64,000 nucleotides of DNA, from assembly GCA_015499995.1 (NCBI GenBank), contig JADNRV010000055.1, positions 186,001 to 250,000 of the forward strand, given 5' to 3'. How positions within the stretch are numbered: position 1 is the first letter of the stretch; each line of letters begins with the position of its first letter. This document shows positions 34,401-49,256 of the stretch, one piece after another. Made by a program: the position numbers and the translations under genes. The notes beneath the pieces are model-generated. The model saw only the letters and a list, made by a program, of their open reading frames with translations, was not told where the DNA came from and did no database searches. Source of the DNA: Flammula alnicola (Eukaryota > Basidiomycota > Agaricomycetes > Agaricales > Strophariaceae).

Positions 34401-37322
34401 ATGGGTAAGTTCCATTTATCCCTATTCAGAGCCCCCCCCCCCCCACCGCCTTGACACTTATCTCGCAATCCCCTAACTTAAATGCTCGTATCAGGCTCTT
34501 CAGTTGAAGGCTCGAATACCCTCGAAAACTCTTCAAACACAGTGCATGTTTATCCAGTGCCACCGATAGCGAGCTCTTCTGCTCTACCCCGTCGAAATAC
34601 GCAACAAAGAGCCAGCACGACCAACCCTAGATCTTCACGCCTTGCAGCAATCCGCCAGCAAACTGCGTTAATGTTCGTTCCGGAACGCCCAGTGGGGAAA
34701 GCGCCAAACGCCTTCGAGAGCCTGAAATCAATCTTATGCTCCTCATGTGCGGTTTCTGGAGCTTCTCCATGTAATCTGACTGACTTCTCTGCAGGGCTAA
34801 ATCTTTTGCTCGTGTTTATACCTGTATCCGTATGCATCCGTTCTCTCATCCTTTTTGTGGCAAAATTGAGCTCAGATCTCAATCTAGTGGGCCTTGCATT
34901 TCGCATTACCTGAATCCACCTCCAACAGAGACACAGTCATTTTTGTCTGTAAGTCACAAGTCTTTTCTGCGTTTTGAAGGGCATGAGCCGATATGTGGCG
35001 TCTTTAGTTTCTTTCTTTGCAATCATACCTTTAGCGAAAGTGAGTCGTCTTATTCTCTTGCAATAAAGTCCATCTATTTATCAAATTCCAGCTACTTGCC
35101 TTTGCCACAGAGGAACTATCATTACGGGTAGGCCAGACACTCGCTGGGCTCTTGAACGCCACTCTTGTAAGTTATCTATCTCTGCTTGGAGGTGCTGTGC
35201 GCTTAATTTGGCTTCCGAATCCAGGGAAATGCGTAAGTGTCAATGATAGGCGCCCTCAAATCCTTATACTGACATACCACATAGCGTCGAACTTATAGTT
35301 GCTGTAAGCATCCCCTTATGCTCGTTACAAGGTCAACTTGAGAACAAAAACAAAAAACTAGATTATCGCACTGGTGAAATGTGAATTGCGCGTTGTTCAA
35401 TCCTCGTGTAAGTCCTGCATCCTACGTCATCTCTACCCTCGGGAGCGATTCTTATCGCTTCAAACACGATCGAATTGAATTGAATTGCTGTCAATCGTAC
35501 TAAATATACCTTCTCTTAGTGGTGGGATCCGTTCTCAGCAATCTGCGTAAGCGCCCAGCCGTCGCGCTTAATTGATCGTTACTGATAAGGGTCTTTCTAG
35601 TCCTTGTTCTTGGAATGTGTTTCTTTGCCGGTGGCCTAAAATATTCGGAGCAAGGCTTCGGCGTCAGTAAGTGGAACATTTTTCCCGGTATAGGCGCCAG
35701 TAACTTATGACACTGATTGACAGGCGCTACTCAACTTAATTCATCATTATTGACTGTCAGCGTCATTGCTGTCCTCCTCCCTGCTGCCTTTCACTTCTCC
35801 TCGCAATCATCATCAAATTCAGCTTCCGGTTCAACATCAAATTCAACTTCCAGTACAGGACTGAGCCCAAGTTCAGAAGGCAGTGCTATCTTGTCGGTCA
35901 GTCATGGGGTAAGGGCTTTTGTTTCTCTGTGCCTCACCGTTCGGTTTGTTGACAACTATTCATAGGTTGCGATCATTCTTCTCTTTAGTAAGCGCCCATT
36001 TACCACTCCCACGATATCATTCTTATCAATACACCACAGTTTATGCGGGTTATCTCTCCTTCCAACTCTACTCCCACCCGGATCTGTACCAGGACAAGGG
36101 TAGCCACACAATAGAGAGCACGAAATATCAAAAGCCCCTCTTCCAAGGCCTCTCCAAAAAATTGCATCATCACAAAGACCGGGACGTTGAATCTGCTTCA
36201 GACCATCCTCTGCAATTGACACAGTCGCCATTGTCAATCACAAACTCGCCGACACCAAATGTAACACAAGCAGACACATTCAGTACCGGTGCACCGTTGT
36301 TCGCGTCCGTGACGACCGACAATCCTACAGTCATTAACGACCAGTCTCTGGCCTCACCGCACGCGCACTTTACCCCAGATATACAGGAGAAGGAGGACGA
36401 AGACGAGGAAGAAATGCCAACGATGAGCGTCTGGATGACGATTGGCCTCCTCGCTACGGTCACAGTTGTGAGTCCTCAGCTACCTTATTTTAGCTGTAGC
36501 CGTGCATTAATGGCCTTGGTCATATTTAGTTGGTTGCCATCACTGCCGAGTGGCTTGTCGATTCCATTGACGGTATGACAGACACCGGGCATATCAGTAA
36601 GGAGTTTGTTGGTATCATCCTCTTGCCCATTGTTGGCAACGCAGCGGGTACGCTTTGTTCTAATGCGATAAAGAGGTTGCATAGCTCACATGAAATTTTT
36701 AGAACACGTAACAGCTGTTAGCGTGTCCGTGAAAGATAAACTCAACCTCAGTCTTGGAGTTGCTGTGGGGTCTAGCATCGTGAGTCGGATTATAGCATTT
36801 CACTGATGGCAAACTCACACTGTCTGCGCCGCACAGCAAATTGCCCTTTTCGTCATTCCGTAAGCGCCTTCGCCCTGGTTTCCTTGTTTTACTGTAAGCT
36901 GACCACTTTTATCTAGATTTATTGTGACGTTGGCATGGATCCTCGGAAAACCTTTGACTCTTCTCTTTGATCCCTATGAATCAGTCGCTATGTTCCTCTC
37001 AGGTATGTAGTAAGGTGCTGTCCTGCGACAATTTCACTAAACCCTTTCAATATAGTCCTCACGGTAAATTACGTGGTACAAGACGGAAAATCCAATTGGC
37101 TCGAAGGCTTCATTCTAATGTGTACGCCTTGTTCCACACGCAATCTTCCGGCTACCCTGCCAACTAATTATCTTAATCAGGTCTCTATATCATTCTTGCA
37201 GTAACTTTCTGGTTCTATCCTGGTTCGTCCTTTATTGATATCCCAAGCATTGCATATGTCTTGACGTTATTCGCTTCTTAGGTTCTGATCCATCTGGCGG
37301 CCTATTGTCGACCTGCTCGTAA
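34401..37322 (+). CDS. vcx1: Vacuolar Ca2+/H+ exchanger (CaCA/CAX family)
   Basis: Membrane antiporter that loads the vacuole with Ca2+ in exchange for protons. Seen: the first alpha repeat is rebuilt over tiny exons (ELSLRVGQTLAGLLNATLGN, VELIVA, CELRVVQSSLVGSVLSNLLL). An acidic loop follows (EKEDEDEEEMPTMSVWMT), then the second alpha repeat EWLVDSIDGMTDTGHISKEF and ILLPIVGNAAEHVTA, then VAVGSSIQIALFVIPFIVTL. The duplicated GNA.E motifs are the cation-binding centre. The N-terminus (MGSSVEGSNTLENSSNTVHV) is disordered. The first coding exon is only four bases (ATGG, 34401-34404) before an intron ending at about 34494. There are many introns. Stop TAA at 37320-37322, after FWFYPGSDPSGGLLSTCS. 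Confidence 0.88.
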
Positions 37323-37609
37323 ATCTATACCCACTGTAGCATACCCTTTGATTCGGAAGATACAGGAATTAGCGTCCGACGTTCAAGTATACCCTGATCC
37401 CACCACATTCATTAATGCAGTACAAGGGCCCCCTTCTATTTAATCCACTATCTTTTATGCAGCTCATTTGTAGGTAGATTTATGAATACTTTCAAGCACT
37501 GGATCTTCATTATTCTTTTAACGTGCTTGGGATTATTCAATTTATGGCCCCAATCCAGCTCAGCTATTACATATGATACATGAGGACAAGTCGCCCCATT
37601 TCTCTCAAG

Positions 37610-38994
37610 CTACAACTTAGCTTTCGCTGCAGAATCTTCCAGGGTAACTGCCGCGGCTGTCAGTGCAATGGAATTTCTTTCTTTCACTTTCGCAGCTAAG
37701 AGGGTTCGAGTCAACTGACTGTAGTCTGGGTTTAAATGAATTAGCCTCACTGAAAAGGACCTTCTGGCCTTCCTTCCACATTTCGGTCACAACGGTCTCT
37801 CCCGGATAAACGACACCGGCGAATCTACAGCATTGTAAGTGAGCCAACATTGGCAATGAATCTGGCTTATATCTTCTCACCGGACTTTGATGTCCTTGTA
37901 AGGTCCGAAAGCTTTGAGGACATGCTTCCCAGCAATACCCATGAAGCAGAGCCCATGTAGGATAGGCTGGTCGAAGCCTCCAATGGCAGCAAATTCCGGG
38001 AGAATCTAAATAGGCGAAGAATTTCAGGCGAGTCCTGCGAGAATCGATGTTTGACCCAAAGGACCTACGTGAAGTGGGTTGTAATCACCACTCAGGCTGC
38101 ATTAACGTAGATGAGATGAAGCAGCGCGGGTGTAAAATAAAGATCCTCACCGGTATAACGCCGCCTGTGATGTGCTCGTCTTTTCCTCAATTACGGCGTC
38201 TGGGCTGCGCTTTGGTGGAGTGTTCGCGGCGGAGGCAGCGCCACGATCTAATACCGCACAAATTAGTATGACGCAATTCATCGTTCAACAAGTTACAGAT
38301 GTCGGACCATTTCCAGCGCGCTTTCCACCGAAGCCTCCAGCCCCTCGAATAAATACAGTAGACTGGTTTTCGAAGATGAGGTTGCCTGTGTGTTTGTCGC
38401 GTGTCTCGATTATGGTCGTCACAGCTGCAGCTTTGCCTTTGTCAAGGACTTCGAGTAGCCTAATAAATATGTGGGTGAGAATCATGAAGAAGCTTGAGAT
38501 TAATGTAAAACCAGCAGAGTAACTGACCTGGCTTCGCTGACGAGCTCTCCAGAAGTCGGAATTGGGCCCTTGATATTTAAGTATTGTTCTCCATGCAGCA
38601 GTTTCGCCTAGGTATAGAGCATGAATGCAATATTTGCAGGATTATCGGGGGAAAATCACATACAGGGTTGTAATTTGGTAACCAGTCCAGAGGGATGGCC
38701 GCACTGCAAGGGAACTGAGGAATGACACCAAACGTGGGCAGGGCGGAAAACTCGTCATCTCCCTCGAATGTCCATTTGAGCTCCTTCTCGGTGGCCCCAA
38801 TTCCAAGGTTGTAGAGTATCACGTCTCTCTGGAAGGCCTACATTAGAAACCTGCCAGAATTTCAGGATGAAGGCTACAATACAAACCTCAGTGTACGAAT
38901 AGGGGACGGGGTCAGAGATGACCTTCTTGGCATCCCGAACCAGTTGCGAGTCCTCCGAGTCAGCGAAAGCGTTGGGGTCCTTAAACGAGGTCAT
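37610..38994 (-). CDS. Peroxisomal enoyl-CoA hydratase 2 (MaoC/hotdog) with PTS1
   Basis: Hydrates trans-2-enoyl-CoA to (R)-3-hydroxyacyl-CoA in beta-oxidation. Seen: [20 protein letters not shown], then [48 protein letters not shown] and a hydratase-2 signature [21 protein letters not shown] and H of SGDYNPLH are the expected catalytic pair. [20 protein letters not shown] and [17 protein letters not shown] follow. The C-terminus reads [14 protein letters not shown]; the last three residues AKL are a canonical PTS1. In yeast and many fungi this domain is the C-terminal part of Fox2, but here it is a separate gene with its own start (38994) and stop (37610). The HIL in HILP replaces the usual HID. 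Confidence 0.88.
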
Positions 38995-39267
38995 TGTGCG
39001 TATAGAAGGTTAAGAAAAGAGAGCAAACGGGCTGGGAAGATCATCGTTTCTGGGAGACGTCAAGACTATGGAAGTACAATCACATGCTTGAGCAACAAAT
39101 ACTGATTACATCACTGACAATCCTTGGAGGACTGTAGCCTGTTCACATTAATTTAATATTGTCAGATGTAGGACATTTTGCAAGATGAATGTAATAAAAT
39201 TACGGAAATGCAAGATGTATGAGATACAAGAAAACTACATAGGGTACGTATTTTTAACCGGTATAAT

Positions 39268-42039
<2,772 letters not shown>

Positions 42040-42906
42040 GTTGTGTTTTGGAGAAATCTGTAGGATGGACTGTGTGGGGACAAGTAGCGAAATATGTACT
42101 ATCAGTTTATAGCCGTCCCGGCGCTTCAAGCATGTGAAATGACGGGTATTGCTGACGTAATACCATCATTTGCGCTTTCGCCGGGTCGCGAAGTTCGAAC
42201 CCTGTTCCGTCACGTTGGCAGTTCCGGGTGTGGTGAGCTGGGTTGAGATTGGGTGAGGCACAACGACAAATCCTAAACTGGAGAGACATAAATAATATAG
42301 AGGCGACTGGCGTGATGCATACTATACAGGCGTAAACGAGGCTGTACTATATCTTGACCAGCATGGAAGTCTCGTGGATGATATCAGAAAATCGAGGAAC
42401 GAGGAAGGGATCGGGAAGTTTTGATGAGTGAACGAAGGAATCAGAAAAGATATGATTCGAATCAGGAGAAAAAATATATATTGAAAGAAAGAAAATAGTC
42501 GTACAGAAAAATGAGAGAAAAGAAGAGCGAGAGGGAGTGTCGGGATGCAGACGTGGTTCGTGAACGTGTAGACGAGTGAGGATGAGCATAGAGTTCATAA
42601 TGACATGCGGTGGCATTAGAATGTTGTTGGGTGGGTAATTAGTCTAGGACGTGGCGCTTGACTGGGATAGACGGAATCAAAAGAAGGAACGGAATTCAAA
42701 TTCATGACGATAGCAAATAAAAAGCAATGACAGAGAGACGCGACATGCACAGGGTTGTCCAGGTGAGAAGTAAACAACACAAGTTTGCAGATGAACCAAA
42801 AGAAAAGAAAGATATTTTGGGGTGCGAGATGATTGAATATTTCGAGATACAATGGAAAAAACAGGTGGCAAACGAGAGGAAGCGAGAAAGATGGGACGAG
42901 AGCAGC
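42040..42906. other. Intergenic region between the Fox2-type gene and the cyclin B gene
   Basis: Holds the fox2-like promoter and the 3' flank of the cyclin gene. Only purine-rich runs were seen (42480-42535). A T-loop-like GTTCGAA near 42195 has no matching stems, so it is not a tRNA. Confidence 0.45.
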
Positions 42907-44725
42907 TTACTCTGCGAGAACCATTGACTCTGTGGCAGCGTCGGATCCATTAACATGGCTTTTCGCCCATTCGATAGCGAAGACAGAAGCTTTGAGGAAT
43001 TTTTTGTTCGCATATTTTTTGCAAACATATTGGCGATGAAAGTTTTCTTCCGTCAACTTTTCTACCAGAAGGTTGTGTCCAGGAAGGAGTTGCTCTTCTG
43101 TATAACCAGAAAAGAAGACGAAAGCCTCGTTCTAAAAGAGGTAAATTAGTCACATGATCTGAAATTGGAACCTCATCCGAACGACGGGCATGCGGCTTGC
43201 GCATGTTCATGTTCGACTGAGAGCATAAGAAAGAACTTACCCAGTCACCACCCAACATCCTCCTCGCGCAGTACATCCCAACAGCAGCGGTAACGCTGGG
43301 TTTCACTCTGAGGAATCGATAATCCAGCAGAGTTACTTCGGTCAAGAATTTGCTAAGTGTCCTTGTTTGAATATCGTAGTCGTCGGCTTTGCTGATTTTT
43401 CGCATCCAGCTGTAAGGCGAGCAGTAATGCGATACGTGGAACTCGAGGGTTTGCAGCATTATCCGTTCGCCCTTGAGAATCTCTTCCTTGGTGTATCCGT
43501 TCTCAGTCATGAAAACGAACTCTTCGACAGAAGGAGCAATAATTTCCTCATACTTAGCTGCGATGAACATTGCGGTCACACCGACGAGCTGAAGCTTAAG
43601 CAACGAGACGACGCGTTTAGTGAGGAACCGATCGACGATGTTCACCGCTATCCACAGAGTTTCTGGAAGCATATGATACCGGAGGTGAACCTGCAACAAC
43701 CAGTCGACCAGCGTTTGGCGCATTCCCCAGGAAATTTCGTTCTGCCCATCCATGTAATTGGGATTTGGCATAACCTCCGTCTGGAATTCCATGTTAGTCC
43801 GGTTCCTATTATTGGAGGATCAAGCATACCTCGAGGTCGCACATATACTCGAAGATTTCCTCCGCGTATTCGGAAACCATGGTCGTATCGTACATATCCA
43901 CATTGTCTTCGAATCTCTCTCGCACGGCTTGGACCTCCTTCTTGTATCTCAGGGCGCGTTCTGTCGCAACTTCGGGCCAAATGCGAGGAGGCTTCGCTTC
44001 TGTTGGTGGCAAGGCAGCGACATCGTCTTCCTCCTCTTCGACCTCACTTTCGTCGACGCCGATCATGGCCTCCACCTCTTGTTCGTTGACTAGCAACTCG
44101 TCGTCTTCGTAATCTCGCGCAGCGTCGTCTTCGACCTCCATCTCACTGTGTAGTTCGTCGTCCTTGGTCTCGATCTCCTCTTCGATTTGTTCCGCAACAA
44201 CAATTCGAGCAGAGGCACGTTTCGAGGCAGCAGGCAGACGCGTACGTGAGGGAATGATACGGGCGTTGACTGCATTTGTGACCGCGGGTGCTGGCTGTCC
44301 CCGTCCTGGACCAAGTGGCACGCGTTGTGCAAGAGTGGTAGAGTTTGAACGACCTCGTTTCAATCCTGTTTCTTCTTTTTCCTTTCCTGTTGCAAACTTG
44401 ACGCCTGCGTCCTGCTACAGGTTCATGAAGACTCGGTAACCGAATTCTTAGCATGGAACACACCTTGCGGTTCACAGCGGCTGTGGTTACTTCGCTAAGA
44501 GCCTGACGCGTAGCAGTGGTCTTGAGTGCGTTCTCCTTGGCTGTGAAGCGGATGGGTCCTGTAGTGCCACCATTTGACGTCTGGCGGACGTGTCGCTCAT
44601 CGCGTTCTCGTCGGCCTTGGTGCGTTGACCAAGGGTGCGTCGTTGTGGTAGCTAAATAGAAAGTTCAATTATTGTCTTAAAGAAGAAAGAGGAGAATCAC
44701 GTACGCGGGCGTGGTTCGTGGCCAT
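42907..44725 (-). CDS. B-type (mitotic) cyclin
   Basis: Activates CDK1 for mitosis. Seen: after MATNHARVP and a short first exon (25 nt), a regulatory N-terminus holds a KEN box (residues about 47-49) and a destruction box RQALSEVTT (about 57-65), both APC/C degrons. A second RVPLGPGR-type sequence lies further on. An acidic linker with DDELHSEMEVEDD precedes the cyclin boxes: NEISWGMRQTLVDWLLQVHL, PETLWIAVNIVDRFLTKR, LLKLQLVGVTAMFIAAKYEE, LKGERIMLQTLEFHVSHYCS and MYCARRMLGGDW. The end is ATESMVLAE-stop at 42907. The WLLQVH/KYEE signature is that of B-type cyclins. Start 44725. Confidence 0.92.
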
Positions 44726-45704
44726 CTTGTAGTTGGGCTAAATGATGTTGAAATATTAACTCTCGACGTGGTGGTCGTGTTGAAATGGTGTTAATGTTCG
44801 TTTATCGAGGTGAACAGGTTTGGAAATAGGAAGACGAGGTCCCAGATATTTGGGAGGAGAAGGAAGGAGAAAGAGAAGAAAGGATTCGAACCAAGTCTGC
44901 TGGTCAGGTCAAGGTCAATCGTCAGCCTCAAACAGAACGAAAGCCAACCAGACCAGGCTTGAGCTTGAACAACGATCACGTGCAGAGCACAACAGCTGGC
45001 CAAATAACGCGCTTTCGACGCGACGCGAATTGCCTGTGACAAAGCGCTTCTCACGCAGGTATTGTTAGGATTTTCACACAGACCCCGAACTCAATAACCT
45101 CCAATTGCCAAGGTTTATGAAAGCTCTGACTTAGAGATTTATGCTAATTCAAAACAAAGGTATCATTTGGCCAAGTCCTATTTATCTGTCTAAATATTAA
45201 TCCAGTACAAGAGAACTTTAGTGAGAAGAAAAGAGAATACGCATGCAACCAACCTACATATGACCTATGGGTATTTGAATTGCACGACAAAAAAGTGCCC
45301 ATCCAATAGCCTCCTCGATTCTCCATTTGGTTGAAAGATAAGGAAAACAGCCACTATTTAAGATTGCGACTTTCAAGTAAGAGGAAGTATTCGACGATCT
45401 ACACAGACAAAATATGGAAGGCAAAAAATAATTGCTGATAATCAGATTCAGCAGGTGATAAGTAAGTACGTACGTACCCACAGTTTCTCATGTACTTGCA
45501 AACTGGCTGCTGGATGTGTGAAATACCCGGGTTCATCGGAATGCTACCGATGGCGACGTTCCAGAAGGAAGGTGGAGGGTATAGTATCCGTGCTATAGCG
45601 ACTTGACTTTCGAGCACCGGACCTGGGGGACCTTCTCGGACGTGCAAACCTGATGGATCTGATTCAAATCCAAGTCGTTGAGAAATTTTGGCCTCACGGT
45701 CCCT
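44726..45704. other. Intergenic region upstream of cyclin B
   Basis: The cyclin promoter (44726-45060) is rich in GAGAA and contains CACGTG at about 44968. The open minus-strand frame at 45399-45647 is too short and isolated to support a gene. Confidence 0.45.
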
Positions 45705-47033
45705 TCATGTAAGAGTACCGAATCGCTTAAACTTTTCTCGCTCCTTCCAACTAAGTCCGGAAGCAGATGCCTCTGGTTGAGGAAGGGTGGGTTGCTTCAT
45801 CCCTAACCCAGCACGGTGTTGGCTAGATTTAACCTCGAGCGGGTCGATCAATCCAACTCGGTCGTCAGAAGGATCCAGTGGGGCCCCTAAAGCAGTTCCA
45901 GGTGCCCAACCTTGTTGCATGAGGAGGCGGTGCCCAACGTTGGTGGAAGGTAATGGCGTCGGTGGCTGAGACACCGGTTTAGGTAACGGCTCTTCGATTG
46001 CCAGAAAAGATGGTCCACTCATTGGCATAATCGTCGGAGATGGATTGGATACTCCGGGAGTGTCAGGACGCGAGGCAGGATGCAAAAGACGGCGACGGGC
46101 AGCCCTGTCAACGTATTCATTGGGGTTTTCAACTGGCACCGGAGAACCTGAACCTGAACCACGCTTCGGGACGTCGTGACGGGTCAGGAGACTGCGCTTC
46201 AGCATGGTCAACGCTTTTTTGGGATCTCTATCAATGCTTAATGGGATCGAGGTGGCGTCCGAATCTATTCCAGCGGCGGCTCTTGTACGTTTCATCGCAG
46301 TCCTGTTGGGCGACGGAAATAAAGGAATCTCGTCGTGCCCAAATATAGTGCAACGCTGACATGGCCTTTGGTTGTCATGAATATGCACTTCGAAAGTCGT
46401 GCTGCCTATGGTTAATTGATCAGAGTGTCGTAATCGGCGTGGTATGCTAGCTGCTCGAGACTGGGAGAGTCGTGGCCAATGTTTGTGGAATCAGGAGAAA
46501 CAGGTCCAGGATTCATGTAGGTGCCATGCATGGAGCCCATATCCACCACATTCCATTCCTTCCGAGCGCCATCCCAGTATGCTGTTGCATGAACCTTTGA
46601 CACCTCCATTTCCTTCAGACGTATGCGAGGCATGGTTGATCCTTCAGGCTGGGTGTCTCGCCCTATTTGGACCTCTACGTAGGCATCGATGACAGCAGTC
46701 TTTTGTTTGGCCGGAAGGATCGAAGAGCGTAAAACAACAAAGCGGAATACGGGGTGACCAGGTTTCAACTTTCTCGACGAATCTGAGGACTCTGGCTGGT
46801 TTGTGCATCGAGATACTGATCTCCTGTGCCTGCCCATCTCCAGGCCATTCATAAGCTGGGTCGTGGTACTGTCCTGGAACAGCCAGGTCGTCTTGTAAGA
46901 TTTGGCCTTCTTCAGCTGGTTCCATTACTTTTGTAATTCTTGGTACTGCGGGCGTTCTGCTGGGACATTTATCAGTCAAAAGTGAGGGAGGACGATTAAT
47001 AGACTGACATCTTTTGGATTGTAGGAGCCGCAT
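45705..47033 (-). CDS. FHA and G-patch domain protein (AGGF1-like)
   Basis: Seen: an FHA domain with FRFVVLRSSILPAKQ, VEVQIGRD, PRIRLKEMEVSKVHATAYWD and VVDMGSMHGTYMN, then after a 41-nt intron IPRRLRHSDQLTIGSTTFEV. A Cys-containing CQRCT segment leads to a long linker and a C-terminal G-patch: HRLLMQQGWAPGTALGAPLD and later HRAGLGMKQPTLP. FHA recognises phosphothreonine; G-patch modules bind RNA helicases or RNA. The combination is that of vertebrate AGGF1 and fungal homologues, suggesting RNA processing or DNA-damage signalling. The start at 47033 (MRLLQSKRCQSINR) gives an open frame to the FHA, although a more upstream exon cannot be excluded. Stop at 45705. Confidence 0.8.
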
Positions 47034-47425
47034 AGGTGATGGCCTCTAATCGAGAGCGAAGGCGTTAAGAAATATGGAGGATCATAAACGCATGGTGATC
47101 GATGATGTTGGGAGTTGTGGGTATTCGGGTTAGCCGATCAGTGCATGTTCAAGTCGTAGTGTGACTCCCTCTAAGACTCAGCACTTAGCCGCCTTCTCAA
47201 AAGCAGCACACTGTTTTAATCCACCCTCGTTCTCTCGACTCAGAATCAGTGAGGTTGTCCGTGACACAAACCCCTTAACCCGTTTTGATAGAGCTGTCTA
47301 CCCAAAACCCCTGAATCTAACTTGGACAGACAACAGGCAAACGCAGGCGATACAGTCTGTATGTAGAGAGCCTCTCTAAACTTGGAATTCGTGCGCAACT
47401 TATCTTGATCACAAGGCGTTAGATC
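47034..47425. other. Short divergent spacer before the XLF gene
   Basis: Divergent promoter region of about 390 bp between the FHA/G-patch gene and the XLF gene. No gene or motif is supported. Confidence 0.45.
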
Positions 47426-48988
47426 ATGGAACAGTTTACTGAGGTCCTTCGATATGTTCTGCAACACATCAAGTTAACTTATCGCGTGTTTTCCTAGGAA
47501 CATGCTAAACTCCTTCTGAACAAAGAATGGTTGGCCAAAGTTGACTCAGGAAAGGCAGCACCATATCTCCTTGTTCGTTCGTGATATTTGCCACAACTGC
47601 GATATAATACTGAAATGCCTATCCCCTCATAGAAATATCATTTTTCGCCATCCGATTTGTCCTGCTTCATTATGGTTACTGATACGAAGATGGTCTGGAC
47701 AGAAGGTTCGAGTCTTCTACGCAATCGCCTTGTTGCTGACTGGGCCTCTAGTTTTAAATAGTAAGATCTTGGCTCGTCGTTGGCGCGCGTGCAATCCAAC
47801 CTCACCGGAACACTTCACGAAGACCGGTGACGAAGAAGCTTGGAGGGAACGCTCGCTCGAGCTGCTTTCAAAGGCCCATACAATAGGCGGCATAGCGGAT
47901 CTGTCCTTCGAAGTCGTCGATCAAAATATTCTGTCCGTCATCGTAGATTTCATCCTTCTTATCAACTCACTTTTTTCGCATTAGGACCTCTGCCTCGAAC
48001 TAGAATGTGAAGCCTTCAAATGGAGATGGGAAGCGTGCTTTCTGGGATATCGATGGTCCTCTGAAATCATTTCCAAGCATCTTATCTTTCCGCTCATTAG
48101 CCTCAACCACCTGACATTTTCCTCGGCCGAAGCAATTGGCGAGATGCCAGATACAGACGTTGAAAAGGTGACTCCACCTTCACTCTCGAGAACATTGTCA
48201 ATAATTGATAAAATCTGCAGGCGGTCGATAAACTCGGGCGAACCGCAAGACGGACAATTGATACCCATGTAAAAAATGCTCTGTCAAAACCACGCGTCGC
48301 CACTGCCATCAGACGCATGACGCCATGTTCAACTTCGTACCAGACCTCCGTGAGTTCACCATGCCTTCCCATGATAGTTCCCTTTTCCAATGAACAGCAT
48401 TTGATATTATTTAGCACCCGTGACCTCCATAGCTGAGAAGCCTCATCTGGAGGTAGAACAGGTAGAACTAGATGAGATCGCCCGCCTAAGTTAGCCAAAG
48501 GCTCAAACGAACGGAGCACGGCATTTCCCCCGTAAGTCCACGTACCCCATCTTCAAGTAGCCTTTAGTGATCAGTGTGCTTTATGCACTAGAACCCACCC
48601 TCGAAAGAGTGACACAGAAGCGTGAGCGCAGTCCCGAGGTCAAAGCAGCTGAACCGGAGTCTGCGACCGAGTCCGAAGATGACGAACCGGTGAATAGTTC
48701 TAAAACGGGATCCCGTGCAAACAATGCAGGTCCTTCGATGGCCGTGCAAGGCGCGAAATTACACCATCCACCCCTGCTCGATACCCCTCCACCGGTTCTC
48801 AATCACAAGCGAAGCCGTCATCTGACTCTGATTCCTCTCCGCAGCGGCCGGTGAAAAAAATCAAACCTACAGCACTGATCTCGAGTGATGAAGATAGTGA
48901 CGACGTAGCTAAGAAGAAGGAAGCAAAAGGCGGAGGGATCAAAAGAGGAACACGGCAGCCGATCAAACGCGGGGGCAAACGATTTTAA
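47426..48988 (+). CDS. NEJ1: XLF/Nej1-like non-homologous end-joining factor
   Basis: Bridges DNA ends with Ku, XRCC4 and ligase IV. Seen: from ATG at 47426, MEQFTE splices to EHAKLLLNKEWLAKVDSGKA, then YHFSPSDLSCFIMVTDTKMV-WTE and SKILARRWRACNP, a pattern like the XLF head domain (the W.E after the D.K.V block). Then come DLSFEVVDQN, LCLELECEAFKWRWEACFLG, SSEIISKHLIFPLISLNHL, EMPDTDVEKAVDKLGRTARR and a long helical region, the XLF coiled coil. The tail is Ser/Asp-rich and ends SSDEDSDDVAKKKEAKGGG, then GTRQPIKRGGKRF-stop. A short basic, Phe-ending tail is typical of the Ku-binding motif (X-KBM). Overall similarity is moderate, so the symbol is my best match. The 3' exon junction (about 48740-48805) is the least certain. 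Stop 48988. Confidence 0.7.
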
Positions 48989-49256
48989 CTGGGCCGAGAG
49001 CCTTCCTTTTCAAGGAATTCGTGACATATGTACTATTTTTGCGGAGAAGTGTGGACCTTTGGTGGTCCTCGACTCCTCGCGGACTCTTCGGTAGGTAGAA
49101 GAAATTCAATGGTCCATGATCAAAGGTGGTTGATTTTGTATCGGAGCACACATGAGCGTAGTATAAGTAAATATAGTACATAATATGTATTGATGCGTTG
49201 TGTGCTGAATATTCCATTACACAAAACGAGCTCGAAAGTTGACGGTGTGCAGAGGG
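48989..49256. other. Spacer downstream of XLF
   Basis: Short 3' flank of XLF and of the uncertain minus-strand gene that follows. No signal seen. Confidence 0.4.

Noticed and set aside
37690..37730. GGTTCGAGTC as a second tRNA
   Set aside because: It lies inside the hydratase-2 gene, and no cloverleaf can be built.
42187..42215. T-loop-like GTTCGAA as a possible tRNA on the minus strand
   Set aside because: The flanking bases do not pair as a T-stem and no acceptor or anticodon arm can be folded.
45399..45647. Minus-strand open frame beginning MHVREGPPGPVLESQ
   Set aside because: Plausible composition, but it is isolated, has no conserved motif and no splice partners that I could place.
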